Below, piece by piece: positions 36,601-50,260 of a DNA stretch of 64,000 nucleotides. Within the stretch, counting starts at the first letter, position 1. Every line of letters starts with the position of its first letter. The stretch comes from Nematostella vectensis (lineage: Eukaryota; Cnidaria; Anthozoa; Actiniaria; Edwardsiidae). The position numbers and the translations under genes were made by a program. The notes under the pieces were generated by a model that was not told the DNA's origin, made no database searches, and worked only from the letters and a program-made list of their open reading frames with translations. The stretch covers positions 2,110,001-2,174,000 of the forward strand of contig NC_064038.1 in NCBI RefSeq assembly GCF_932526225.1, written 5' to 3'.

Positions 36601-39600
36601 GCATAGCGCTCGATAGATTGATATACCTTTTTTCCGAGTATACTGTTTTATTTTTCCTAATGTTACTTTTTGGAATTTACATTCGGAAAAAAAATTATCG
36701 ATTGTAACCTTTTGGAGGTTACACTCGTAAAACAAATTCCCGAATGTAACCCTGAAGCTTTTCCCGAATGTAACCTCCAGTCCGATGGTGACTTTGGTTG
36801 GGATAGTTTACGATACCAATAGTATTAAAAGTAATTTTCATTTCAATTCCCTTCAGCAATGCCACGTTAGTCTTTCGTTGCGGGCACTTGACTACTAACG
36901 CAGCGACCCGGGTTCGATTCCCGCTGATAGCCTATTTTTTTTCTTAATTTTTTTTTTAAATATCGATACTTAATTATACTGTTCTTGGTGTGTCATGACA
37001 TAAATAGAAGGTATAGGGACATTTTTATGTACTCTCAGCATCTTTGATGTGCTCATGCTTTGTTCAGGATCCTGTACATATTTTATGCACACAAGAACTA
37101 ACTAGATTCCTTGGATAACTTGATTAAGTAGATTCTAACATAGAGCATAGCGCTCGATAGATTGATATACCTTTTTTTCCGAGTATACTGTTTTATTTTT
37201 CCTAATGAGACTTTTTGGAATTTACATTCGGAAAAAAAATTATCGATTGTAACCTTTTGGAGGTTACACTCGTAAAACAAATTCCCGAATGTAACCCTGA
37301 AGCTTTTCCCGAATGTAACCTCCAGTCCGATGGTGACTTTGCTTGGGATTGTTTACGATACCAATAGTATTAAAAGTAATTTTCATTACAATTCCCTTCA
37401 GCAATGCCACGTTAGTCTTTCGTTGCGGGCACTTGACTACTAACGCAGCGACCCGGGTTCGATTCCCGCTGATAGCCTATTTTTTTTCTTTATTTATTTT
37501 TTTTTAAATCGATACTTAATTATACTGTTCTTGGTGTGTCATGACATAAAAAGAAGGTATAGGGACATTTTTATGTACTCTCAGCATCTTTGATGTGCTC
37601 ATGCTTTGTTCAGGATCCTGTACATATTTTATGCACACAAGAACTAACTAGATTCCTTGGATAACTTGATTAAGTAGATTCTAACATAGAGCATAGCGCT
37701 CGATAGATTGATATACCTTTTTTTCCGAGTATACTGTTTTATTTTTCCTAATGTTCCTTTTTGGAATTTACATTCGGAAAAAAAATTATCGATTGTAACC
37801 TTTTGGAGGTTACACTCGTAAAACAAATTCCCGAATGTAACCCTGAAGCTTTTCCCGAATGTAACCTCCAGTCCGATGGTGACTTTGCTTGGGATAGTTT
37901 ACGATACCAATAGTATTAAAAGTAATTTTCATTACAATTCCCTTCAGCAATGTCACGTTAGTCTTTCGTTGCGGGCACTTGACTACTAACGCAGCGACCC
38001 GGTTTCGATTCCCGCTGATAGCCTATTTTTGTTTCTTTATTTTTTTTTTTTAAATATCGATACTTAATTATACTGTTCTTGGTGTGTCATGACATAAAAA
38101 GAAGGTATAGGGACATTTTTATGTACTCTCAGCATCTTTGATGTGCTCATGCTTTGTTCAGGATCCTGCACATATTTTATGCACACAAGAACTAACTAGA
38201 TTCCTTGGATAACATGATTAAGTAGATTCTAACATAGAGCATAGCGCTCGAAAGATTGATATACCTTTTTTTCCGAGTATACTGTTTTATTTTTCCTAAT
38301 GAGACTTTTTGGAATTTACATTCGGAAAAAAAATTATCGATTGTAACCTTTTGGAGGTTACACTCGTAAAACAAATTCCCGAATGTAACCCTGAAGCTTT
38401 TCCCGAATGTAACCTCCAGTCCGATGGTGACTTTGCTTGGGATTGTTTACGATACCAATAGTATTAAAAGTAATTTTCATTACAATTCCCTTCAGCAATG
38501 CCACGTTAGTCTTTCGTTGCGGGCACTTGACTACTAACGCAGCGACCCGGGTTCGATTCCCGCTGATAGCCTATTTTTTTTTCTTTATTTTTTTTTTAAA
38601 TATCGATACTTAATTATACTGTTCTTGGTGTGGCATGACATAAAAAGAAGGTATAGGGACATTTTTATGTACTCTCAGCATCTTTGATGTGCTCATGCTT
38701 TGTTCAGGTTCCTGTACATATTTTATGCACACAAGAACTAGATTTCTTGGATAACTTGATTAAGTAGATTCTAACATAGAGCATAGCGCTCGATAGATTG
38801 ATATACCTTTTTTTCCGATTATAATGTTTTATTTTTCCTAATGAGACTTTTTGGAATTTACATTCGGAAAAAAAATTATCGATTGTAACCTTTTGGAGGT
38901 TACACTCGTAAAACAAATTCCCGAATGTAACCCTGAAGCTTTTCCCGAATGTAACCTCCAGTCCGATGGTGACTTTGCTTGGGATAGTTTACGATACCAA
39001 TAGTATTAAAAGTAATTTTCATTACAATTCCCTTAAGCAATACCACGTTAGTCTTTCGTTGCTGGCACTTGACTACTAACGCAGCGACCCGGGTTCGATT
39101 CCCGCTGATAGCCTATTATTTTTCTTTCTTTTTTTTTTTAAATATCGATACTTAATTATACTGTTCTTGGTGTGTCATGACATAAAAAGAAGGTATAGGG
39201 ACATTTTTATGTACTCTCAGCATCTTTGATGTGCTCATGCTTTGTTCAGGATCCTGTACATATTTTATGCACACAAGAACTAACTAGATTCCTTGGATAA
39301 CTTGATTAAGTAGATTCTAACATAGAGCATAGCGCTCGATAGATTGATATACCTTTTTTTCCGAGTATACTGTTTTATTTTTCCTAATGTTACTTTTTGG
39401 AATTTACATTCGGAAAAAAAATTATCGATTGTAACCTTTTGGAGGTTACACTCGTAAAACAAATTCCCGAATGTAACCCTGAAGCTTTTCCCGAATGTAA
39501 CCTCCAGTCCGATGGTGACTTTGCTTGGGATAGTTTACGATACCAAGAGTATTAAAAGTAATTTTCATTACAATTCCCTTCAGCAATGCCACGTTAGTCT

Positions 39601-40599
39601 TTCGTTGCGGGCACTTGACTACTAACGCAGCGACCCGGGTTCGATTCCCCGTGACAGCCTATTTTTTTTTCTTTATTTTTTTTTTTAAATATCGATACTT
39701 AATTATACTGTTCTTGGTGTGTCATGACATAAAAAGAAGGTATAGGGACATTTTTATGTACTCTCAGCATCTTTGATGTGCTCATGCTTTGTTCAGGATC
39801 CTGTACATATTTTATGCACACAAGAACTAACTAGATTCCTTGGATAACTTGATTAAGTAGATTCTAACATAGAGCATAGCGCTCGATAGATTGATATACC
39901 TTTTTTTCCGAGTATACTGTTTTATTTTTCCTAATGTTACTTTTTGGAATTTACATTCGGAAAAAAAATTATCGATTGTAACCTTTTGGAGGTTACACTC
40001 GTAAAACAAATGCCCGAATGTAACCCTGAAGCTTTTCCCGAATGTAACCTCCAGTCCGATGGTGACTTTGCTTGGGATAGTTTACGATACCAATAGTATT
40101 AAAAGTAATTTTCATTACAATTCCCTTCAGCAATGCCACGTTAGTCTTTCGTTGCGGGCACTTGACTACTAACGCAGCGACCCGGGTTCGATTCCCGCTG
40201 ATAGCTTATTTTTTTTTCTTTATTTTTTTTTTTAAATCGATACTTAATTATACTGTTCTTGGTGTGTCATGACATAAAAAGAAGGTATAGGGACATTTTT
40301 ATGTACTCTCAGCATCTTTGAGGTGCTCATGCTTTGTTTAGGATCCTGCACATATTTTATGCACACAAGAACTAACTAGATTCCTTGGATAACTTGATTA
40401 AGTAGATTCTAACATAGAGCATAGCGCTCGATAGATTGATATACCTTTTTTTCCGAGTGTACTGTTTTAATTTTCCTAATGTTACTTTTTGGAATTTACA
40501 TTCGGAAAAAAAATTATCGATTGTAACCTTTTGGAGGTTACACTCGTAAAACAAATTCCCGAATGTAACCCTGAAGCTTTTCCCGAATGTAACCTCCAG

Positions 40600-43500
40600 T
40601 CCGATGGTGACTTTGCTTGGGATAGTTTACGATACCAATAGTATTAAAAGTAATTTTCATTACAATTCCCTTCAGCAATGCCACGTTAGTCTTTCGTTGC
40701 GGGCACTTGACTACTAACGCAGCGACCCGGGATCAATTCCCGCTGATAGCCTATTTTTTTTTCTTTATTTTTTTTTAAATATAGATACTTAATTATACTG
40801 TTCTTGGTGTGTCATGACATAAAAAGAAGGTATAGGGACATTTTTATGTACTCTCAGCATCTTTGATGTGCTCATGCTTTGTTCAGGATCCTGTACATAT
40901 TTTATGCACACAAGAACTAACTAGATTCCTTGGATAACTTGATTAAGTAGATTCTAACATAGAGCATAGCGCTCGATAGATTGATATACCTTTTTTTCCA
41001 AGTATACTGTTTTATTTTTCCTAATGTTACTTTTTGGAATTTACATTCGGAAAAAAAATAACCTTTTGGAGGTTACACTCGTAAAACAAATTCCCGAATG
41101 TAACCCTGAAGGTTTTCCCGAATGTAACCTCCAGTCCGATGGTGACTTTGCTTGGGATATTTTACGATATCAATAGTAATTAAAGTAATTTTCATTACAA
41201 TTCCCTTCAGCAATGCCACGTTAGTCTTTCGTTGCGGGCACTTGACTACTAACGCAGCAACCCGGGTTCGATTCCCGCTGATAGCTTATTTTTTTCTTTC
41301 TTTTTTGTTTTAATAACGATACTTAATTATACTGTTCTTGGTGTGTCATGACATAAAAAGAAGGTATAGGGACATTTTTATGTACTCTCAGCATCTTTGA
41401 TGTGCTCATGCTTTGTTCAGGATCCTGCACATATTTTATGCACACAAGAATTAACTAGATTCCTTGGATAACTTGATTAAGTAGATTCTAACATAGAGCA
41501 TAGCGCTCGATAGATTGATATACCTTTTTTTCCGAGTGTACTGTTTTATTTTTCCTAATGTTACTTTTTGGAATTTACATTCGGAAAAAAAATTATCGAT
41601 TGTAACCTTTTGGAGGTTACACTCGTAAAACAAATTCCCGAATGTAACCCTGAAGCTTTTCCCGAATGTAACCTCCAGTCCGATGGTGACTTTGCTTGGG
41701 ATAGTTTACGATACCAATATTATTAAAAGTAATTTTCATTACAATTCCCTTCAGCAATGCCACGTTAGTCTTTCGTTGCGGGCACTTGACTACTAACGCA
41801 GCGACCCGGGTTCAAATCCCGCTGATAGCCTATTTTTTTTTCTTTATTTTTTTTTTAAATAAAGATACTTAATTATACTGTTCTTGGTGTGTCATGACAT
41901 AAAAAGAAGGTATAGGGACATTTTTATGTACTCTCAGCATCTTTGATGTGCTCATGCTTTGTTCAGGATCCTGTACATATTTTATGAACACAAGAACTAA
42001 CTAGATTCCTTGGATAACTTGATTAAGTAGATTCTAACATAGAGCATAGCGCTCGATAGATTGATATACCATTTTTTCCGAGTATACTGTTTTATTTTTC
42101 CTAATGTTACTTTTTGGAATTTACATTCGGAAAAAAAATTATCGATTGTAACCTTTTGGAGGTTACACTCGTAAAACAAATTCCCGAATGTAACCCTGAA
42201 GCTTTTCCCGAATGTAACCTCCAGTCCGATGGTGACTTTGCTTGGGATAGTTTACGATACCAATAGTATTAAAAGTAATTTTCATTACAATTCCCTTCAG
42301 CAATGCCACGTTAGTCTTTCGTTGCGGGCACTTGACTACTAACGCAGCGACCCGGGTTCGATTCCCGCTGATAGCCTATTTTTTTTCTTTTTTTTTTTTT
42401 TTAAATATCGATATTTAATTATACTGTTCTTGGTGTGTCATGACATAAAAAGAAGGTATAGGGACATTTTTATGTACTCTCAGCATCTTTGAAGTGCTCA
42501 TGCTTTGTTCAGGATCCTGCACATATTTTATGCACACAAGAACTAACTAGATTCCTTGGATAACTTGATTAAGTAGATTCTAACATAGAGCATAGCGCTC
42601 GATAGATTGATATACCTTTTTTTCCGAGTATACTGTTTTATTTTTCCTAATGTTACTTTTTGGAATTTACATTCGGAAAAAAAATTATCGATTGTAACCT
42701 TTTGGATGTTACACTCGTAAAACAAATTCCCGAATGTAACCCTGAAGCTTTTCCCGAATGTAACCTCCAGTCCGATGGTGACTTTGCTTGGGATAGTTTA
42801 CGATACCAATAGTATTAAAAGTAATTTTCATTACAATTCCCTTCAGCAATGCCACGTTAGTTTTTCGTTGCGGGCACTTGACTACTAACGCAGCGACCCG
42901 GGTTCAATTCCCGCTGATAGCCTATTTTTTTTTCTTTATTTTTTTTTAAATATAGATACTTAATTATACTGTTCTTGGTGTGTCATGACATAAAAAGAAG
43001 GTATAGGGACATTTTTATGTACTCTCAGCATCTTTGATGTGCTCATGCTTTGTTCAGGATCCTGTACATATTTTATGCACACAAGAACTAACTAGATTCC
43101 TTGGATAACTTGATTAAGTAGATTCTAACATAGAGCATAGCGCTCGATAGATTGATATACCTTTTTTTCCAAGTATACTGTTTTATTTTTCCTAATGTTA
43201 CTTTTTGGAATTTACATTCGGAAAAAAAATAACCTTTTGGAGGTTACACTCGTAAAACAAATTCCCGAATGTAACCCTGAAGGTTTTCCCGAATGTAACC
43301 TCCAGTCCGATGGTGACTTTGCTTGGGATATTTTACGATATCAATAGTAATTAAAGTAATTTTTATTACAATTCCCTTCAGCAATGCAACGTTAGTCTTT
43401 TGTTGCGGGCACTTGACTACTAACGCAGCAACCCGGGTTCGATTCCCGCTGATAGCTTATTTTTTTCTTTCTTTTTTGTTTTAATAACGATACTTAATTA

Positions 43501-46500
43501 TACTGTTCTTGGTGTGTCATGACATAAAAAGAAGGTATAGGGACATTTTTATGTACTCTCAGCATCTTTGATGTGCTCATGCTTTGTTCAGGATCCTGCA
43601 CATATTTTATGCACACAAGAATTAACTAGATTCCTTGGATAACTTGATTAAGTAGATTCTAACATAGAGCATAGCGCTCGATAGATTGATATACCTTTTT
43701 TTCCGAGTGTACTGTTTTATTTTTCCTAATGTTACTTTTTGGAATTTACATTCGGAAAAAAAATTATCGATTGTAACCTTTTGGAGGTTACACTCGTAAA
43801 ACAAATTCCCGAATGTAACCCTGAAGCTTTTCCCGAATGTAACCTCCAGTCCGATGGTGACTTTGCTTGGGATAGTTTACGATACCAATATTATTAAAAG
43901 TAATTTTCATTACAATTCCCTTCAGCAATGCCACGTTAGTCTTTCGTTGCGGGCACTTGACTACTAACGCAGCGACCCGGGTTCAAATCCCGCTGATAGC
44001 CTATTTTTTTTTCTTTATTTTTTTTTTAAATAAAGATACTTAATTATACTGTTCTTGGTGTGTCATGACATAAAAAGAAGGTATATGGACATTTTTATGT
44101 ACTCTCAGCATCTTTGATGTGCTCATGCTTTGTTCAGGATCCTGTACATATTTTATGAACACAAGAACTAACTAGATTCCTTGGATAACTTGATTAAGTA
44201 GATTCTAACATAGAGCATAGCGCTCGATAGATTGATATACCATTTTTTCCGAGTATACTGTTTTATTTTTCCTAATGTTACTTTTTGGAATTTACATTTG
44301 GAAAAAAAATTATCGATTGTAACCTTTTGGAGGTTACACTCGTAAAACAAATTCCCGAATGTAACCCTGAAGCTTTTCCCGAATGTAACCTCCAGTCCGA
44401 TGGTGACTTTGCTTGGGATAGTTTACGATACCAATAGTATTAAAAGTAATTTTCATTACAATTCCCTTCAGCAATGCCACGTTAGTCTTTCGTTGCGGGC
44501 ACTTGACTACTAACGCAGCGACCCGGGTTCGATTCCCGCTGATAGCCTATTTTTTTTCTTTTTTTTTTTTTTAAATATCGATATTTAATTATACTGTTCT
44601 TGGTGTGTCATGACATAAAAAGAAGGTATAGGGACATTTTTATGTACTCTCAGCATCTTTGAAGTGCTCATGCTTTGTTCAGGATCCTGCACATATTTTA
44701 TGCACACAAGAACTAACTAGATTCCTTGGATAACTTGATTAAGTAGATTCTAACATAGAGCATAGCGCTCGATAGATTGATATACCTTTTTTTCCGAGTA
44801 TACTGTTTTATTTTTCCTAATGTTACTTTTTGGAATTTACATTCGGAAAAAAAATTATCGATTGTAACCTTTTGGATGTTACACTCGTAAAACAAATTCC
44901 CGAATGTAACCCTGAAGCTTTTCCCGAATGTAACCTCCAGTCCGATGGTGACTTTGCTTGGGATAGTTTACGATACCAATAGTATTAAAAGTAATTTTCA
45001 TTACAATTCCCTTCAGCAATGCCACGTTAGTCTTTCGTTGAGGGCACTTGACTACTAACGCAGCGACCCGGGTTCAATTCCCGCTGATAGCCTATTTTTT
45101 TTTTTTTTTTTTTTTTTTAAATATCGATATTTAATTATACTGTTCTTGGTGTGTCATGACATAAAAAGAAGGTATAGGGACATTTTTATGTACTCTCAGC
45201 ATCTTTGAAGTGCTCATGCTTTGTTCAGGATCCTGCACATATTTTATGCACACAAGAACTAACTAGATTCCTTGGATAACTTGATTAAGTAGATTCTAAC
45301 ATAGAGCATAGCGCTCGATAGATTGATATACCTTTTTTTCCGAGTATACTGTTTTATTTTTCCTAATGTTACTTTTTGGAATTTACATTCGGAAAAAAAA
45401 TTATCGATTGTAACCTTTTGGAGGTTACACTCGTAAAACAAATTCCCGAATGTAACCCTGAAGCTTTTCCCGAATGTAACCTCCAGTCCGATGGTGACTT
45501 TGCTTGGGATAGTTTACGATACCAATAGTATTAAAAGTAATTTTCATTACAATTCCCTTCAGCAATGCCACGTTAGTCTTTCGTTGCGGGCACTTGACTT
45601 CTAACGCAGCGACCCGGGTTCGATTCCCGGTCATAGCCTATTTTTTTTCTTTATTTTTTTTTTAAATATCGATACTTAATAATACTCTTCTTGGTGTGTC
45701 ATGACATAAAAAGAAGGTATAGGGACATTTTTATGTACTCTCAGCATCTTTGATGTGCTCATGCTTTGTTCAGGATCCTGTACATATTTTATGCACACAA
45801 GAACTAACTAGATTCCTTGGATAACTTGATTAAGTAGATTCTAACATAGAGCATAGCGCTCGATAGATTGATATACCTTTTTTTCCGAGTATACTGTTTT
45901 ATTTTTCCTAATGTTACTTTTTGGAATTTACATTCGGAAAAAAAATTAACGATTGTAACCTTTTGGAGGTTACACTCGTAAAACAAATTCCCGAATGTAA
46001 CCCTGAAGCTTTTCCCGAATGTAACCTCCAGTCCGATGGTGACTTTGCTTGGGATAGTTTACGATACCAATAGTATTAAAAGTAATTTTCATTACGATTC
46101 CCTTCAGCAATGCCACGTTAGTCTTTCGTTGCGGGCACTAGACTACTAACGCAGCAACCCGGGTTGGATTCCCGCTGATAGCCTATTTTTTTTTCTTTAT
46201 TTTTTTTTAAATATCGATACTTAATTATACTGTTCTTGGTGTGTCATGACATAAAAAGAAGGTATAGGGACATTTTTATGTACTCTCAGCATCTTTGATG
46301 TGCTCATGCTTTGTTCAGGATCCTGTACATATTTTATGCACACAAGAACTAACTAGATTCCTTGGATAACTTGATTAAGTAGATTCTAACATAGAGCATA
46401 GCGCTCGATAGATTGATATACCTTTTTTTCCGAGTATACTGTTTTATTTTTCCTAATGTTACTTTTTGGAATTTACATTCGGAAAAAAAATTATCGATTG

Positions 46501-49500
46501 TAACCTTTTGGAGGTTACACTCGTAAAACAAATTCCCGAATGTAACCCTGAAGCTTTTCCCGAATGTAACCTCCAGTCCGATGGTGACTTTGCTTGGGAT
46601 AGTTTACGATACCAATAGTATTAAAAGTAATTTTCATTACAATTCCCTTCAGCAATGCCACGTTAGTCTTTCGTTGCGGGCACTTGACTACTAACGCAGC
46701 GACCCGGGTTCGATTCCTGCTGATAGCCTATTCTTTTTCTTTATTTTTTTTTTAAATATCGATACTTAATTATACTGTTCTTGGTGTGTCATGACATAAA
46801 AAGAAGGTATAGGGACATTTTTATGTACTCTCAGCGTCTTTGATGTGCTCATGCTTTGTTCAGGATCCTGTACATATTTTATGCACACAAGAACTAACTA
46901 GATTCCTTGGATAACTTGATTAAGTAGATTCTAACATAGAGTATAGCGCTCGATAGATTGATATACCTTTTTTTCCGAGTATACTGTTTTATTTTTACTA
47001 ATGTTACTTTTTGGAATTTACATTCGGAAAAAAAATAACCTTTTGGAGGTTACACTCGTAAAACAATTTCCCGAATGTAACCCTGAAGCTTATCCCGAAT
47101 GTAACCTCCAGTCCGATGGTGACTTTGCTTGGGATAGTTTACGATACCAATAGTATTAAAAGTAATTTTCATTACAATTCCCTTCAGCAATGCAACGTTA
47201 GTCTTTCGTTGCGGGCACTTGACTACTAACGCAGCGACCCGTGTTCGATTCCTGCTGATAGCCTATTCTTTTTCTTTATTTTTTTTTTTTTAAATATCGA
47301 TACTTAATTATACTGTTCTTGGTGTGTCATAACATAAAAAGAAGGTATAGGGACATTTTTATGTACTCTCAGCATCTTTGATGTGCTCATGCTTTGTTCA
47401 GGATCCTGTACATATTTTATGCACACAAGAACTAACTAGATTCCTTGGATAACTTGATTAAGTAGATTCTAACATAGAGCATAGCGCTCGATAGATTGAT
47501 ATACCTTTTTTTTTTCAAGTATACTGTTTTATTTTTCTTAATGTTACTTTTTGGAATTTACATTCGGAAAAAAAAAACCTTTTGGAGGTTACACTCGTAA
47601 AACAAATTCCCGAATGTAACCCTGAAGCTTTTCCCGAATGTAACCTCCAGTCCGATGGTGACTTTGCTTGGGATAGTTTACGATACCAATAGTATTAAAA
47701 GTAATTTTCATTACAATTCCCTTCAGCAATGCCACGTTAGTCTTTCGTTGCGGGCACTTGACTACTAACGCAGCGACCCGGGTTCGATTCCTGCTGATAG
47801 CCTTTTTTTTTCTTTATTTTTTTTTTAAATATCGATACTTAATTATACTGTTCTTGGTGTGTCATGACATAAAAAGAAGGTATAGGGACATTTTTATGTA
47901 CTCTCAGCATCTTTGATGTGCTCATGCTTTGTTCAGGATCCTGTACATATTTTATGAACACAAGAACTAACTAGATTCCTTGGATAACTTGATTAAGTAG
48001 ATTCTAACATAGAGGATAGCGCTCGATAGATTGATATACCTTTTTTTCCGAGTATACTGTTTTATTTTTCCTAATGTTACTTTTTGGAATTTACATTCGG
48101 AAAAAAAATAACCTTTTGGAGGTTACACTCGTAAAACAAATTCCCGAATGTAACCCTGAAGGTTTTCCCGAATGTAAACTCCAGTCCGATGGTGACTTTG
48201 CTTTGGATAGTTTACGATACCAATAGTATTAAAAGTAATTTTCATTACAATTGCCTTAGCAATGCCACGTTAGTCTTTCGTTGCGGGCACTTGACTACTA
48301 ACGCAGCGACCCGGGTTCGATTCCTGCTGATAGCCTATTTTTTTCTTTATTTTTTTTTTTAAATATCGATACTTAATTATACTGTTCTTGGTGTGTCATG
48401 ACATAAAAAGAAGGTATAGGGACATTTTTATGTACTCTCAGCATCTTTGATGTGCTCATGCTTTGTTCAGGATCCTGTACATATTTTATGAACACAAGAA
48501 CTAACTAGATTCCTTGGATAACTTGATTAAGTAGATTCTAACATAGAGCATAGCGCTCGATAGATTGATATACCTTTTTTTCCGAGTATACTGTTTTATT
48601 TTTCCTAATGTTACTTTTTGGAATTTAAATTCGGAAAAAAATTTTTCGATTGTAACCTTTTGGAGGTTACACTCGTAAAACAAATTCCCGAATGTAACCC
48701 TGAAGCTTTTCCCGAATGTAACCTCCAGTCCGATGGTGACTTTGCTTGGGATAGTTTACGATACCAATAGTATTAAAAGTAATTTTCATTACAATTCCCT
48801 TCAGCAATGCCACGTTAGTCTTTCGTTGCGGGCACTTGACTACTAACGCAGCAACCCGGGTTCGATTCCCGCTGATAGCCTATTTTTTTTTTCTTTAATT
48901 TTTTTTAAATATCGATACTTAATTATACTGTTCTTGGTGTGTCATGACATAAAAAGAAGGTATAGGGACATTTTTATGTACTCTCAGCATCTTTGATGTG
49001 CTCATGCTTTGTTCAGGATCCTGTACATATTTTATGCACACAAGAACTAACTAGATTCCTTGGATAACTTGATTAAGTAGATTCTAACATAGAGCATAGC
49101 GCTCGATAGATTGATATACCTTTTTTTCCGAGTATACTGTTTTATTTTTCCTAATGTTACATTTTGGAATTTACATTCGGAAAAAAAATTATCGATTGTA
49201 ACCTTTTGGAGGTTACACTCGTAAAACAAATTCCCGAATGTAACCCTGAAGCTTTTCCCGAATGTAACCTCCAGTCCGATGGTGACTTTGCTTGGGATAG
49301 TTTACGATACCAATAGTATTAAAAGTAATTTTCAATACAATTCCCTTCAGCAATGCCACGTTAGTCTTTCGTTGCGGGCACTTGACTACTAACGCAGCGA
49401 CCCGGGTTCGATTCCTGCTGATAGCCTATTTTTTTTTCTTTCTTTTTTTTTTTAAATATAGATACTTAATTATACTGTTCTTGGTGTTTCATGACATAAA

Positions 49501-50260
49501 AAGAAGGTATAGGGACATTTTTATGTACTCTCAGCATCTTTGATGTGCTCATGCTTTGTTCAGGATCCTGTACATATTTTATGCACACAAGAACTAACTA
49601 GATTCCTTGGATAACTTGATTAAGTAGATTCTAACATAGAGCATAGCGCTCGATAGATTGATATACCTTTTTTTCCGAGTATACTGTTTTATTTTTCCTA
49701 ATGTTACTTTTTGGAATTTTCATTCGGAAAAAAAAATAACCTTTTGGAGGTTACACTCGTAAAACAAATTCCCGAATGTAACCCTGAAGCTTTTCCCGAA
49801 TGTAACCTCCAGTCCGATGGTGACTTTGCTTGGGATAGTTTACGATACCAATAGTATTAAAAGTAATTTTCATTACAATTCCCTTCAGCAATGCCACGTT
49901 AGTCTTTCGTTGCGGGCACTTGACTACTAACGCAGCAACCCGGGTTCGATTCCCGCTGATAGCCTATTTTTTTTTCTTTATTTTTTTTTAAATATCGATA
50001 CTTAATTATACTGTTCTTGGTGTGTCATGACATAAAAAGAAGGTATAGGGACATTTTTATGTACTTTCAGCATCTTTGATGTGCTCATGCTTTGTTCAGG
50101 ATCTTGCACATATTTTATGCACACAAGAACTAACTAGATTCCTTGGATAACTTGATTAAGTAGATTCTAACATAGAGCATAGCGCTCGATAGATTGATAT
50201 ACCTTTTTTTCCGAGTATACTGTTTTATTTTTCCTAATGTTACTTTTTGGAATTTACATT
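40600..50260 (+). repeat. 18-monomer block, copy 1 (offset 9758 bp to copy 2)
   Basis: The GGATCAATTCCCGC signature (40730) recurs at 50488 and the ATCAATAGTAATTAAAG monomer (41169) at 50927, both exactly 9758 bp on. The block contains a four-monomer sub-repeat of 2171 bp: ATCAATAGTAATTAAAG at 41169 and again at 43340, each followed by GTTCAAATCCCGC, AAATAAAGATAC, ACCATTTTTTCC and TTGGATGTTAC. The second half (45.9-49.75 kb) has its own markers: ATTAACGATTG, GGTTGGATTCC, GAGTATAGCGC, AGGATAGCGC, GAATTTAAATTCGG and GAATTTTCATTCGG. Confidence 0.8.

Larger units (their letters stand above)
27560..40600 (+). repeat. Satellite monomers with short higher-order repeats (offset about 2181 bp and others)
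   Basis: About 24 monomers lie here. The monomer beginning near 30080 and the one near 32261 share GACACGGGTTCG, ATATTGTTCTTGG, GTAGGTATAGGGACATTG and GTTTAGGATCC at an offset of 2181 bp, a four-monomer step. TTTGGTTGGGATAG with CATTTCAATTCCC recurs near 28077, 28622, 31349 and 36796. AAACGAAGG recurs at 28832 and 33195, an eight-monomer step. The mixture of steps shows repeated local shuffling and no single fixed higher-order unit. Confidence 0.75.
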